Positions 47,011-58,557 of a stretch of 64,000 nt of DNA are shown piece by piece. The notes below the pieces were generated by a model. It did no database searches, was not told where the DNA came from, and saw nothing but the letters and a program-made list of their open reading frames with translations. Position numbers and translations under genes: made by a program. This DNA comes from Vreelandella sulfidaeris (GTDB lineage: Bacteria > Pseudomonadota > Gammaproteobacteria > Pseudomonadales > Halomonadaceae): assembly GCA_007182875.1 (NCBI GenBank), contig AP019514.1, positions 2,604,001 through 2,668,000 on the forward strand. The letters run 5' to 3'. Position 1 is the stretch's first letter. Each line of letters opens with the position of its first letter.

Positions 47011-50000
47011 ATGATTGCATCCTTGGACACCCGTACCGCCCCGTTTGAACGTTTGGGCAAAGACTACGTGCGATTTCTACAAGCTCTCAAAACCCGCGGA
47101 TTTGAGGGCGAAATAGCGCCTGACTATGCCAACCGCACGGTGCTGGCAACGGATAACTCGATTTACCAGCGTTTGCCCCAGGCGGCGGTTTATCCCAAGC
47201 ATGCTGAAGATCTCGAACGGCTAACCCGACTGGCTGCGCAAACTACCCATCGCGCGATCGTACTAACACCGCGTGGCGGCGGCACGGGCACTAATGGGCA
47301 GTCGCTAACCGACGGCATCGTGGTGGATGTTTCCCGCTATATGAACCGGATTTTAGAGATCGATGTGGAGAAACGCCGTGTGCGGGTTCAAGCCGGCGTG
47401 GTGAAAGACCAGCTCAACGCTGCGCTCAAACCCCATGGGTTGTTCTTCGCCCCTGACCTTTCGACCTCCAATCGCGCCACCATTGGCGGCATGATCTCGA
47501 CCGACGCCAGCGGCCAGGGCAGCTGTGAATACGGCAAGACCCGTAACCATGTGCTGGAACTGGATACCGTTCTGCTCGGTGGAAAGCATCTGCATAGCCG
47601 TGCGCTGACCCCGGAGGAGGAGCAGGCTGAACGTCAGCAAGAGGGCATTCTTGGTCGCGTCCATACCACCGCTGCCGAGATTATCGATCAACAGCGTGCA
47701 TTGATTGAGACTACCTTTCCGCCGCTCAATCGCTGCTTGACCGGCTATGACTTGGCCCACCTGCGCAATGATCAAGGCCAGCTTGATCTCAATAGCTTGC
47801 TGTGCGGTTCGGAAGGCTCGCTGGGCTTTTGAACGAAGCCGTGCTCAACGTACTGCCGATTCCCAAGCACGCCACCCTGGTCAACGTTCGTTACACCAGC
47901 TTTATGGACGCCCTCCGGGATGCCAAGGCGCTGATGGCGTCCAGCGCTCGTCCAACGTCCATCGAAACGGTGGATGACACTGTCCTCAAGCTCGCCATGG
48001 AGGATTTCGTATGGGATAGCGTGGCGGCTCTTCTTCCCCGCTCACGCGAGTACCCCATTGGCGGTATCAACCTGATCGAGTTCAATGACGATGACGAGGC
48101 TACCCTAGCTGAGCGGGTGAAGGCATTTACCGACCATCTCAGCCAGGATGCCAGCGTCGAACGCCTGGGCTACACCCTGGCGGAAGGGCGCGGTCAGATT
48201 CAAAAGTCTATGCCATGCGTAAACGCTCGGTTGGCCTGCTTGGCAACGTGCAAGGCGAGAAGCGCCCCCCGCCATTCGTGGAAGACACCGCAGTGCCGCC
48301 GGAACATCTGGCAGATTTCATCGCCGAGTTCCGCGCTGCCCTGGACGCCCGCGGGCTCTCCTACGGAATGTTTGGGCACGTAGATGCAGGCGTACTCCAT
48401 GTGCGCCCCGCTATCGATATGAAAGACCCCGAACAGGAAAAACTGATTCGCGCGGTATCCGATGAGGTCGCGGCACTCACCCAAAAATATGGCGGGCTGC
48501 TTTGGGGCGAACACGGCAAAGGCGTGCGCTCTGAATACGCGCCGACGTTTTTCGGCGAGCTCTACCCTAGCCTACAGCGGGTAAAAGCAGCATTTGACCC
48601 TTACAACCAGTTGAATCCCGGTAAAATCGCGACCCCTGCTGAAGAAGACCAACTGATTGCCAAAGATAGCGATCCTGATTTATTAACGGTCGATGGCGTT
48701 CCGATGCGCGGACAGTTTGATCGCACCATTGATGAACGTGCCTGGCAGGCGTATGACGCAGCTGTCTACTGTAACGGTAACGGCACCTGCTACAACTACG
48801 ATGTTGACGACCCCATGTGCCCATCGTGGAAAGCGACCTGGGATCGCCGCCACTCGCCCAAAGGCCGCGCCAGCCTTATTCGCGAGTGGCTGCGCCTGCA
48901 ATCACAGGCAGGGATCGATGTGGTGGAAGAGTCGCGCAAGAAAAAGGCCGAAGGCGGCTGGGGCTTTATCAAAAGCTTTCCGCGGCGTGTGGTCAACACA
49001 CTGAGTCGCAAACAGCATCATGACTACTCCCACGAAGTATATGATGCCATGGCGGGCTGTCTGGCGTGCAAATCCTGCGCGGGGCAGTGCCCGGTGAAAG
49101 TTAACGTTCCCCAGTTCCGTTCGCAGTTTTTAGAGGTTTACCACGGCCGCTACCTTCGCCGCTGCGCGACTACGTGATTGGCGGCACCGAGTTTATGGTG
49201 CCCACCCTGGCCAAAGCCGCACCGCTGTATAACGCAGTCATTGGTCAGCGCTGGGTAGAGCAGCTGATGCGCCGCACCTTGGGTATGAGCGATTCACCGG
49301 CGCTTTCACGGTCCAGCGTCAAAAGCAGCTCAACGCCTGGGGCGTCGCCGAGGCAACGCCGCTCTCGCTGGCCCTGTTAACCGAACAGCAGCGCGCCAAC
49401 AGCGTGATTATTGTGCAGGATGCTTTCACCACCCATTTTGAAGCCAAACTGGTGATGGACGTGGTGGAACTGCTCTCGCGTCTCAATCTACGCGTATTTG
49501 TGATGCACTATTCGGCGAACGGCAAACCGCTCCAGGTGCAAGGTTTCTTGGCGCCTTCGAGCGTACCGCCGCCAAGCAGGCCGAACGGCTGCGCACCTTG
49601 GCCCGCTTTGATATCCCCATGGTGGGCATTGATCCGGCGATGACGCTCACCCACCGTCAGGGAGTACGTCAAAGCCCTGGGCAATGAAGCAGTGCCGGAA
49701 GTTCTCATGCTCCAAGAGTGGCTCGCCACGCGTATTAATACCCTGGCGCCTAGCGCATTAACGCTCCCCGACCCTGGCTTTAAACTGCTTTCCCACTGCA
49801 CGGAAAAACCAACGCCCCCGGCAGCCCCAAAGCGTGGCAGCAGGTATTTGCCGCGTTTGGTTTAGAGCTTGAATTGGTGGTCACTGGCTGCTGCGGCATG
49901 TCCGGCACCTACGGCCACGAGACCCGCAACGCCGCCACCCTCAAAAACGATCTACGCCCAGTCCTGGCAGCCCCAGGTGGAAGCAAAGGAAAACGCAGGC

Positions 50001-50109
50001 AAGCTACTGGCGACCGGCTACTCCCTGCCGCAGCCAGGTGAAGCGTTATTCTGAACAAGTTCTGCTGCACCCTTTGCAGGCGCTACTCATTACCCTAAAA
50101 CACGGCTAA
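47011..50109 (+). CDS. ydiJ: YdiJ-like FAD-binding/Fe-S oxidoreductase (frameshifted)
   Basis: About 1030 aa, fusion of an FAD_binding_4 dehydrogenase and a Fe-S reductase domain. PRGGGTGTNGQSLTDGIVVD (FAD loop), DLSTSNRATIGGMISTDASG, LLCGSEGSLGF, FGHVDAGVLHVRP, LWGEHGKGVRSEY, then Fe-S cysteines GCLACKSCAGQCPVKVNVP, a C-terminal GCCGMSGTYGHE and ATGYSCRSQVKR with HPLQALL at the end. YdiJ acts as a D-2-hydroxyglutarate dehydrogenase in some bacteria; substrate here is not shown. Breaks near 47828, 48205, 49160, 49310, 49560, 49660, 49810, 49950 and 50030. Confidence 0.88.
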
Positions 50110-50110
50110 A

Positions 50111-50122
50111 GTTTGTACAAAC
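50111..50122. promoter_or_regulatory. GTTTGTACAAAC palindrome upstream of the RND adaptor
   Basis: Perfect 12-bp palindrome starting 2 bp after the ydiJ stop and 91 bp before the adaptor start. A looser echo (TTGTATAA) follows at 50131. Its size and place fit a TetR-type efflux operator, but no regulator gene is adjacent. Confidence 0.45.
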
Positions 50123-50212
50123 ACTAAACCTTGTATAACGTTGAGGGAGCTAACGGCGTGCAGTGCAGAAAGCTGTCACGCTGTTTATTGACTGTTATTT
50201 TCAGGAGCTGCC

Positions 50213-51275
50213 TTGTTATCTCTACTTTCCTCCTTGACTCGCCTAGGCGCAGGTGCTGTTTTAACCCTGAGCCTGGCGGCCATGGCTGTCGCTCAGGAAA
50301 ACCGTGTTGAGACACAGACAGTGGCCAACGCACCGCGAATAGAAATACTGCCTCTCACGGGCAGTGTTACCGCTCTGCGTACCCTCACAACTTTCGAGCG
50401 CGGAAGCAGGCTTGGTCAGTGAGCTGGCGGTTGAAATGGGCGACAACGTCACCCAAGGCGAGCCGTTGCTATCGCTCGATACCCGCGATATCACCTTAGA
50501 AAACCAGCGCGCCCGCGCCGATCTGGCCCAGGCAGAAGCTGAGCGCGACGAAGCTCAACGGTTGGTTAACGAGGCGAATCAGCTCTCGGCGCAAAACTTT
50601 GCTGCCAGCGATCGGCGCCAACGTGAAAGTAGGCTGGCCGCCGCACAGGCCACGCTTGAAGCGCGCCGCGCAGACTATGCACTCACTCAGCTGCAGTTAG
50701 AGCGTCATCAAATACGTGCCCCCTTTGACGGTATGGTTACCCAACGAGAGAGCAACGTTGGCGAGTGGGTCAACCCAGGTGATGCCCTGCTCACGCTGGT
50801 TGACTTAGCGTCGCTTAGGCTCGATTTTTCGGTACCGCTGTCGGCTTACCAACGCTTTGAAGGTTCCACCTTAGCGGTGCGCCTGGAAGGCGATGAGCAG
50901 TGGCACACGGCACGCACCTTGGCACGTATTCCTCTGGACGCCAGTTCACGGCAGTTTTTACTTCGCGCCGTGACAGATACTCCGCTTGAGATGTTGCCGG
51001 GCATGGCCGTCGAGGGGCGGTTACAGGTTAACGGCGAGAGCGGGCCCAGCGTACCGCGGGATGCACTGATTCGCCGCCCCGATGGCAGCGTCAGCGTTTG
51101 GCTCGCCCGCCAAACCGACGATACTTGGCAAGCCTTTGAGCAACGCGTTGAAATCGGCAGCAGCCATCAGGGAGAAGTGGCTGTGAATGAGGGGCTATCA
51201 GCGGGAGACCGCGTCATCGTCGTCGGTAATGAGCGCCTCGAAGAAGGGCAGAACGTGACCCTAAGCGACGACTAA
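50213..51275 (+). CDS. RND efflux periplasmic adaptor (frameshifted)
   Basis: About 354 aa HlyD/AcrA-type membrane fusion protein. Signal peptide LGAGAVLTLSLAAMAVAQ, lipoyl half-motif SAEAGLVSELAVEMGDNVTQ, a long coiled coil (about residues 90-160: ENQRARADLAQAEAERDEAQ), second lipoyl half APFDGMVTQRESNVGEWVNPG, and beta-barrel PGMAVEGRLQV. TTG start with CAGGAG 6 nt upstream. One break near 50385. Directly upstream of its pump. Confidence 0.88.
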
Positions 51276-51293
51276 AGGAGCACCCCCTCACCT

Positions 51294-54200
51294 ATGTTTG
51301 CCGCCATTATTCGTCACGGCATTTTGGTCAGTGTGATTACCCTGATCCTGCTGATTTTAGGCATCGCGGCCATCTGGCGGATCCCGGTGCAGATGATTCC
51401 CGACCTTGAAACCCGCGTGGTGGGCATTGAGACCCAGTGGCCGGGCGCGACGCCGCAGGATATCGAAAAGATATCTTGATCGAGCAGGAGGAATTCCTGC
51501 GCAACGTGCCCAACCTTCAGCGCATGGAGTCCACTGCCAGCAGCGGTAGCGCCGAAATCGAGCTGGAGTTCCCGTTTGGGGTCGATCTCACCGAGACCTT
51601 GATTCGGGTTAACAACGCGCTAAGCCAAGTGCCCTCCTACCCCAACAACGTCGACCAGCCCCGCATCGTCGCCAACTCCTTTCCGCCAACGCCTTTATGT
51701 ACTTTAACGTTGGCCCCCGGAGGGCAACCCACGCCAGCTCGATATGCCCGCCATGCGTGACTACCTGGAGGACAATGTCAGACCGCGGCTGGAGAGTGTG
51801 GCGGGTGTTTCGGAAGTCACGGTGTCCGGTGGTGCCGAGCGGCAAATGCAGCTACTGATCGACCCTGAGGCACTGGCCGCCCGTGAACTAAGTATCCCCG
51901 ATATTCAGGCCGCGCTTCAGGCACGCAACCAGGATGTGTCCGGTGGTAATCTGGAGAGCGGCAAACGCCGCTACCTGCTGCGCACCGTCGGTCGGTTTGA
52001 AGACGTTGAAAGCCTTGAAGCGCTCATTCTTAAGCGCGAGGGGGGACGCCGTGACCCGGCTTGGCGATATCGCCAAGGTGCAACAATCCTACGCCGAACT
52101 GACCTCCCGGGCTTACAGCTCGGATGGTCAGCCGGTATTGAGCGTGCAGGTGCGCCGGGAGCCGGGTGCCAATGTGATCGATATCAAGCGCGCGATGCTG
52201 GATGAAGTCGCGGCGCTGAACGAAGGGCTCCTGGCAGAACAAGGCATGCGCATGACGCTTTCCAGCGATGACGTGCGTTATGTCGAATCATCGATTGCTA
52301 ACGTGTGGGTCAACTTGGGCCTCGGTGCACTGTTTGCCACTCTGGTGATGTACGCGTTTTTGCGCTCGGCACGCGCCACCATGGCCGGGATCATCGGCAT
52401 CCCTATCTGCACCATCGCGGCTTTTCTTGGCCTGCTGCTGGCGGGTCGTACGCTCAACGTCATTTCGCTGGCGGGCGTCGCTTTCGCCATTGGCATGACG
52501 ATAGACAACACCATCGTGGTGCTGGAGAGCGTAGAAACCCAGCGCCGCCGTGGTTTGGCGCGCTTTGAAGCAGCGCTCGAGGGTGTCAAGCAAGTATGGC
52601 CGGCGGTGCTCGCCTCAACGCTGACCACTATCTTGGTATTTGTGCCGATCTTCTTTATTCAGCAGGAAGCCGGTCAGCTCTATTCGGATATTGCGGTAGC
52701 CATCTCCACCTCGATTATCATTTCGATGGTGGTGGCGATAACGGTCATTCCCACCCTCGGCGCGCATATCGACTTTCGCGGTAAAGAGAGCGCTTCAACG
52801 GCAGCGCCGCGCTGGGTACGTGGCTGCCTATGGGTGGTGAATTGCATGATTCACACTGCGTTCCGGCGGTTAATGGCCATCGTGCTAGGCATTGCCGGTG
52901 GCATTGGGATTTTTGTGTGGCTGACGCCCCCAGCGGAGTACTTGCCCGAAGGCGAAGAGGCCAAAACCTTCGTAAGCATGAACGCCCCGGCGAGCTATAA
53001 CCTAGCCACCATGGATGCGATTGCCCAAACCCTGCAGCAAGAGCTCGAGCCCCATGTAGGCGCCGATCCTGAACGCTTTGAGCGTGGCGATACCGATATT
53101 CCGCCGATTAGCACCATGGGCATTCAAGCCGAAGCTCAAAGCCTGCGGATCATTGCTGAAACCAGCGATCCCACCCATATTGAAGCCTTGATGGATGCAC
53201 TCACCCAGCGTTTTGAAGCCTACCCGGATATGCGCGCCTTTGCCGCCCGGGGCTCGATTATTTCCAGCAATGACGGCGGTACACGCAGTATCACGCTGGA
53301 TATCGCCGGTAACGATTTAAACGAGCTTTACACCACCGCCAATGCCATTTACCAACGCGCTCAAGACGTTTTCGACAACCCACGCATTCAGTCCCGCCCT
53401 TCCGCCCTGGATCTCGGCCAACCGTTGATTGAAGTGTATCCCGACTGGGAACGCGCTGCTGAGGTGGGTATGGACACCAGCGCCCTAGGCACCACCGTGG
53501 CAGTGCTCACCAACGGCGCCTACCTGGATGATTTTTACCTCGATGACGAGAAAATCGATCTCTACGGCTACGGCCCTGGCGCGGGGAATATCGCGCTGGA
53601 TGACCTCGCCACCCTGCCTATCCACACACCGTCAGGCATCAACGTGCCGCTTAATACCCTTGCGGAGATTCGTGAAACCGTAGGGACGGCTACCCTGCGG
53701 CGCGTCGATGGGCGTCGCAGTGTCACGCTGGACGTCATTCCACCGCGCAGCGTGGCGCTGGAAGCGGGTATCGAGCGCATGCAGCGCGAAGTGATAGAGG
53801 CCATGAGCGACGAAGGTACGCTGCCAGCTAACATTAATGTCACCGTCAGCGGCGCAGGCGACCAATTAGACGCTACCCGCCAAGCCCTTACTGGCAATGC
53901 CTTGATTGCCTTGGCGATCGTCTATTTGTTACTGGTGGCCATTTTTGCCCATTGGGGTTACCCATTGCTGATTCTGGCGACCATTCCACTCGGCGCCGCG
54001 GGAGGCATTGTGGGGCTATGGTTAATGAATACCGTGGGCGCGCAACTGCCGAAAATTGGCTTGAACGCCATCAGCCAGCCGTTCGACATGATCACCATGC
54101 TAGGCTTTTTAATTCTGATGGGAACGGTAGTCAATAACCCTATCCTGGTGGTTCATCAGGCGAGAGAGAATCTGCGCACGGCGAGCATGAGCGTTCGCGA

Positions 54201-54436
54201 CGCCGTACATCAAGCCGTAGAGAGCCGGTTACGGCCCATTGCGATGACCACGCTGACGACCCTGTGCGGCCTTTCACCGCTGGTGTTTTTGCCGGGGGAA
54301 GGCACCGAGCTTTACCGCGGCGTCGGTGCCATTGTGCTCTTTTGGGCTGCTTGGCACGGCGATTGTCACCGTTACCTTCTTACCTGCCCTGACGGTGGCC
54401 GTGCTGAGTTGGAAAAAACCAAAACGATCGGCCTAA
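51294..54436 (+). CDS. RND family efflux permease (frameshifted)
   Basis: About 1047 aa, 12 membrane segments expected. N-terminal helix ILVSVITLILLILGIAAIW, IPVQMIPDLETRVVGIETQWPG, porter domains, then TM4 GVAFAIGMTIDNTIVVLESVE with RRRGLARFEAALEGV, and the second half NALIALAIVYLLLVAIFAHW, GFLILMGTVVNNPILVVHQA and RPIAMTTLTTLCGLSPLV. TM4 has GMTIDNT with one Asp, and the second half keeps VNNP. It resembles the HAE1-like or uncharacterised RND group more than heavy-metal exporters. Breaks near 51470, 51690, 52045 and 54345. No outer-membrane channel gene follows. Confidence 0.9.
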
Positions 54437-54464
54437 GCGAGGGTTTTATTAGGCTAGGCTTCGA

Positions 54465-55268
54465 TTAGAAGAAGAGGCGTTTGAGCGCTAAGCCGGGGTC
54501 GCTTTCGCGCATAAACGCTTCGCCCACCAAAAAGCCGTTAACGTTATGGTCGCGCATTAGCTCTACGTCATCGCGAGTGTGAATGCCTGATTCGGTAATC
54601 ACAGTAACGCTCTCTGGTATACGCGGCAGCAGATCCAGTGTGGTATTGAGACTGGTGTCAAAGGTGTGCAAATTGCGGTTGTTGATACCCACCAGCTTTA
54701 GCTCCAACGCCAAGGCGCGCTCCAGCTCGTCTGCATCGTGCACCTCGACCAACACATCCATTCCCAGTTGATTGGCCTGCTGGTGTAGATCACGCAGCTG
54801 TGCGTCATCCAGGGCGGCGACGATCAATAGGATGCAGTCGGCACCAATGGCTCGCGCTTCACTGACCTGATAACCATGGGTGATAAAGTCTTTACGAATC
54901 ACCGGTAGCGTACACACATCCCGCGCGGCAATTAGATAGTCTTCGTGGCCCTGGAAGAAGTCGGCATCGGTGAGCACCGATAGACAGGCAGCGCCCCCTT
55001 GCGCATAGCTTTTGGCGATATCGGACGGATGAAACTCTTCACGAATAACGCCTTTTGAGGGAGAGGCTTTTTCACTTCGGCGATAATGGCAGCATCCCCA
55101 GTAGCGATGCGCGTATTGAGGGCCTCAATAAAACCACGCGGCGCGCTCTGCTGCTCTCCTAGCGCGAGTAAATCCGCTTCAGAGACGGCTTGGCGGCGCT
55201 CAGCCACTCTCCTGATCTTTACGGGCCAGAATGCGGGTTAAAATAGTCGGCGTTGACTGTTGAGTCAT
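54465..55268 (-). CDS. trpC: Indole-3-glycerol phosphate synthase (frameshifted)
   Basis: About 268 aa TIM barrel. [37 protein letters not shown] (catalytic Lys/Glu), [46 protein letters not shown] and [14 protein letters not shown]. Monofunctional, with no TrpF domain. Breaks near 55215, 55068 and 54990. Last gene of trpGDC. Confidence 0.94.
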
Positions 55269-55309
55269 AGTGGTCTCTTCTTATTTAAAAGCGTGCTGCT
55301 GAAAACGGA

Positions 55310-56313
55310 CTATTTAAACACGCTGGTAAAGTGCGAAAGCTCTTTGAGTTTTTCCAGCGGCAGTTTGGACGCCTGGGCGTCTTGGGCGACCATCACGCCC
55401 TCTTTCAATGTGTCGGCCACCCCCGCACAGTAAAGTGCAGCGCCTGCGTTCAGCGCGACCATATCAGCCGCCGCACCTTCACCTGAAAGCGCTGCCTTGA
55501 CCAAGCGCAGGCTGTCCTCGGCGCTGTTGGCTTTCAGCGTCGCCAAGCTTTGGCGCTCGATGCCCAGTTCCTCGGGTGTAATGGTGTACTGAGTAATCAC
55601 ACCCTCTTTTAGCTCGGCGACTAACGTCGGGCTGGCCAGCGATATTTCATCCAGCCCCTCCTCGGAGTGCACGACCATCACGTGGCGGCTACCCAAGGTT
55701 TTAAGCACTTCTGCCATTAACGGCACCAGTTCGGGTGCATAAACACCGACACGCGCCAGCGGGTTGGTCAACGGGCCTAGAATATTGAACAGGGTGCGCA
55801 CGCCCATTTCGCGACGTGGGCCAATGGCGTAGCGCATGGCCGGATGGTGGTTGGGGCAAACATAAAGCCCACACCCACCTGCTCGATGCAGCGCGCCACC
55901 TGATCAGGTTTGAGGTCGAGATAGATACCAGCCACATCGAATAAATCCGCACTGCCAGAAGACGACGAAACGCTGCGGTTACCGTGCTTAGCCACATGGG
56001 CACCAGCGGCGGCAGCCACAAAACTGGCCGCAGTGGAAACGTTAAACAGGTTAGCGCCATCGCCACCGGTGCCGACGATATCCACCACGTTCTCAGCGTT
56101 AAGCTCAACGCGCTTCATCAGTTCGCGCATTACCTGGGCGGCAGCGCTAATTTCGATGGCACTTTCGCCCTTCATGGCCAAGCCGACCAGCAGCCCGCCA
56201 ATTTGTGCGTCAGAGGCATCGCCGGTCATGATTTGACGCATCAAAGCGTGCATGGCATCGAAAGAGAGGTCTTCGCGGCGCATCACCGCATTAATCGCGT
56301 CTCGCATTTGCAT
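55310..56313 (-). CDS. trpD: Anthranilate phosphoribosyltransferase (frameshifted)
   Basis: About 334 aa. [27 protein letters not shown] blocks at the N-terminus, PRPP-binding [40 protein letters not shown], and, after a break near 55850, [19 protein letters not shown] and [13 protein letters not shown]. Lies 41 bp upstream of trpC and just downstream of trpG. Confidence 0.95.
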
Positions 56314-56349
56314 AAGCAGTGGAGCCCTTAAAGCGTTTGAAACCGGCCG

Positions 56350-56938
<589 letters not shown>

Positions 56939-57071
56939 AACCCCTTGATACTCCTATAATCGCCTGTGCAATGGCTCTTTTGTCATCCAGGCGGTTACCC
57001 AGATTAGTCATCGATTGCCATCCGCTTCATGCGTTCGATGATACCGCAACCCGAGCCTCTCTTGCAGGGGG

Positions 57072-57369
57072 TTAAGTGCCATCCTGGATGAGTCGACAGG
57101 CGGCGTACTTAAACTCAGGGATTTTGCCATAGGGATCGAGTGCCGGATTGGTGAGTAGATTCGCGACGGCTTCGGCCAACTGGCAGGAGAGCGAATCACA
57201 CACCCGCACTGTGTAAATGCTCAGGTAACTGATCGCGTTGGCGTAAACTAGGCTGTTGTCGCTCGTCATCCAGCAGTGCCCGCAGAGCGACCAGCGCTAC
57301 AGGGGATAAATCGAGGCCTTGTGGGTGGCCACGCCGCCGACGCAAAGAAGAAACCGTTCGGTCAGTCAT
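57072..57369 (-). CDS. Hypothetical protein (~98 aa, frameshifted)
   Basis: Not recognised. An ATG at 57369 opens MTDRTVSSLRRRRGHPQGLD and an LSPVALVALRALLDDERQ helix; a second frame carries LVYANAISYLSIYTVRV, CQLAEAVANLLTNPALDPYG and FKYAACRLIQDGT ending at 57072. One indel near 57260 joins them into one small, mostly helical protein. Neither part has a signal peptide or obvious motif. It sits upstream of trpG in the same direction and 260 bp from the divergent metal-binding protein gene. Confidence 0.5.
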
Positions 57370-57377
57370 AAGGCACG

Positions 57378-57408
57378 CTATGATGAGGGGGAATATTATT
57401 CAGCATAG
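57378..57408. promoter_or_regulatory. Dyad in the divergent region before the metal SBP gene
   Basis: CTATGATGA (57378-57386) and TCAGCATAG (57400-57408) pair at 8 of 9 positions around a 13-bp AT-rich centre. Possible operator for either divergent gene; not matched to a known Zur, Fur or MntR consensus. Confidence 0.3.
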
Positions 57409-57631
57409 TGGCACTTGCCCCTGGAGGAAATCCTCCCTTAGGCAACACCCTCTCGAATTACCGGTGCATTGGAACTAGCAACTGTCCGCCGCAGTCTTTA
57501 TTATCTGCCGTCTTTTTGGATAGCTTTGCGGGCAGCTTTTGGGATAGTTTTTAAGTTAGTTTTTATGATAGCTATTACGATCGTTTTTAAGACAATTTTT
57601 TAGATACTTTCTAGCCAGTTAGGAGCGTGGG

Positions 57632-58543
57632 ATGTTAAAGCGGGTTACCTGGATGTGTACGCTCTTATTCGTCGCATTAATAAGCACAGCACCATCCTAT
57701 GCCAACACAACACTGCGCGTTATGGCCTCGTTTTCAGTGATAGAAGACTTGGTCAACCGGATTGCTGGTGACGCAGTCAGCGTCAACGTCATTGTTCCCC
57801 GGGGTGAAGATGTTCACCGCTGGGAGTTAACGCCGCCCAACGTGCTTGCGTTAGAAGAAACCCATATCGTGTTTTATAACGGGCTGGGCTTAGAACCGTG
57901 GATACGCCATGTTGAAGCGATGTCGGACGACCAAATCACCTTAATCGAAGTAGCCCAAAAGGCCGACTACGCCCCCTTGATGGTCTCTACCGGGCAGTAT
58001 AAAGGCGAACCAGATCCGCATATTTGGATGGATCCTGCCGGAGCCGCAGCCTACATTGATGTTATTGCTGAGACCTTAGCTGAGCATATGCCCGACCAGG
58101 CAGAAGCATTTTATGCCCGTGCCGAAGAAGCCCGCAGGGCATTGAGTGATCTCAGCCAAGCGGTTAAGGAGCGGCTCGAAGGCATCCCAAAACCAACCGC
58201 ACCTTACTGACCAGCGAAGCTAGCTTTGGTTATTTTGCGGACGCCTTTGACTTCGAAGCGCTGGGATTGTGGGGTTGAATAACGAGACCCAAGGCAGTGC
58301 CCAAGCAATGGCCAAGATGAGCGAGCATCTTGGCGAGAATCGCCCACCAGCGCTGCTCTATGAGAGCACCACACCTAGCATTCATATGGACGCATTGTCA
58401 CGGGAGACATCGCTCCCCTGGCAGGGCCACTGTATGTCGACACACTGAGTGGTGCAGACGGCCCGGCTGCCACTTACTCGGCCATGCTGCACCATAACGC
58501 TGAAATACTGCACTCAGCCCTGGGAGGCGCTACCGCCGAGTAA
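57632..58543 (+). CDS. Metal ABC transporter substrate-binding protein, ZnuA/MntC-like (frameshifted)
   Basis: About 303 aa cluster A-I protein. Signal peptide VTWMCTLLFVALISTAPSYA, VMASFSVIEDLVNRIAGDAVSVNVIVPRGED (blocks), metal ligands His in GEDVHRWELTP, His in PDPHIWMDP, Glu in TSEASFGYFAD, and a C-terminal IHMD region. Lacks the His-rich loop of many zinc-specific ZnuA proteins, so manganese or iron is equally possible. Breaks near 58192, 58262, 58345 and 58410. No ATPase or permease gene adjoins it, which is unusual. Confidence 0.85.
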
Positions 58544-58557
58544 TAGGATCGTCGTCA

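Noticed and set aside
46320..50109. DUF4202 and ydiJ as part of the CRISPR island
   Set aside because: They look like ordinary chromosomal genes; nothing ties them to the cas genes except distance.
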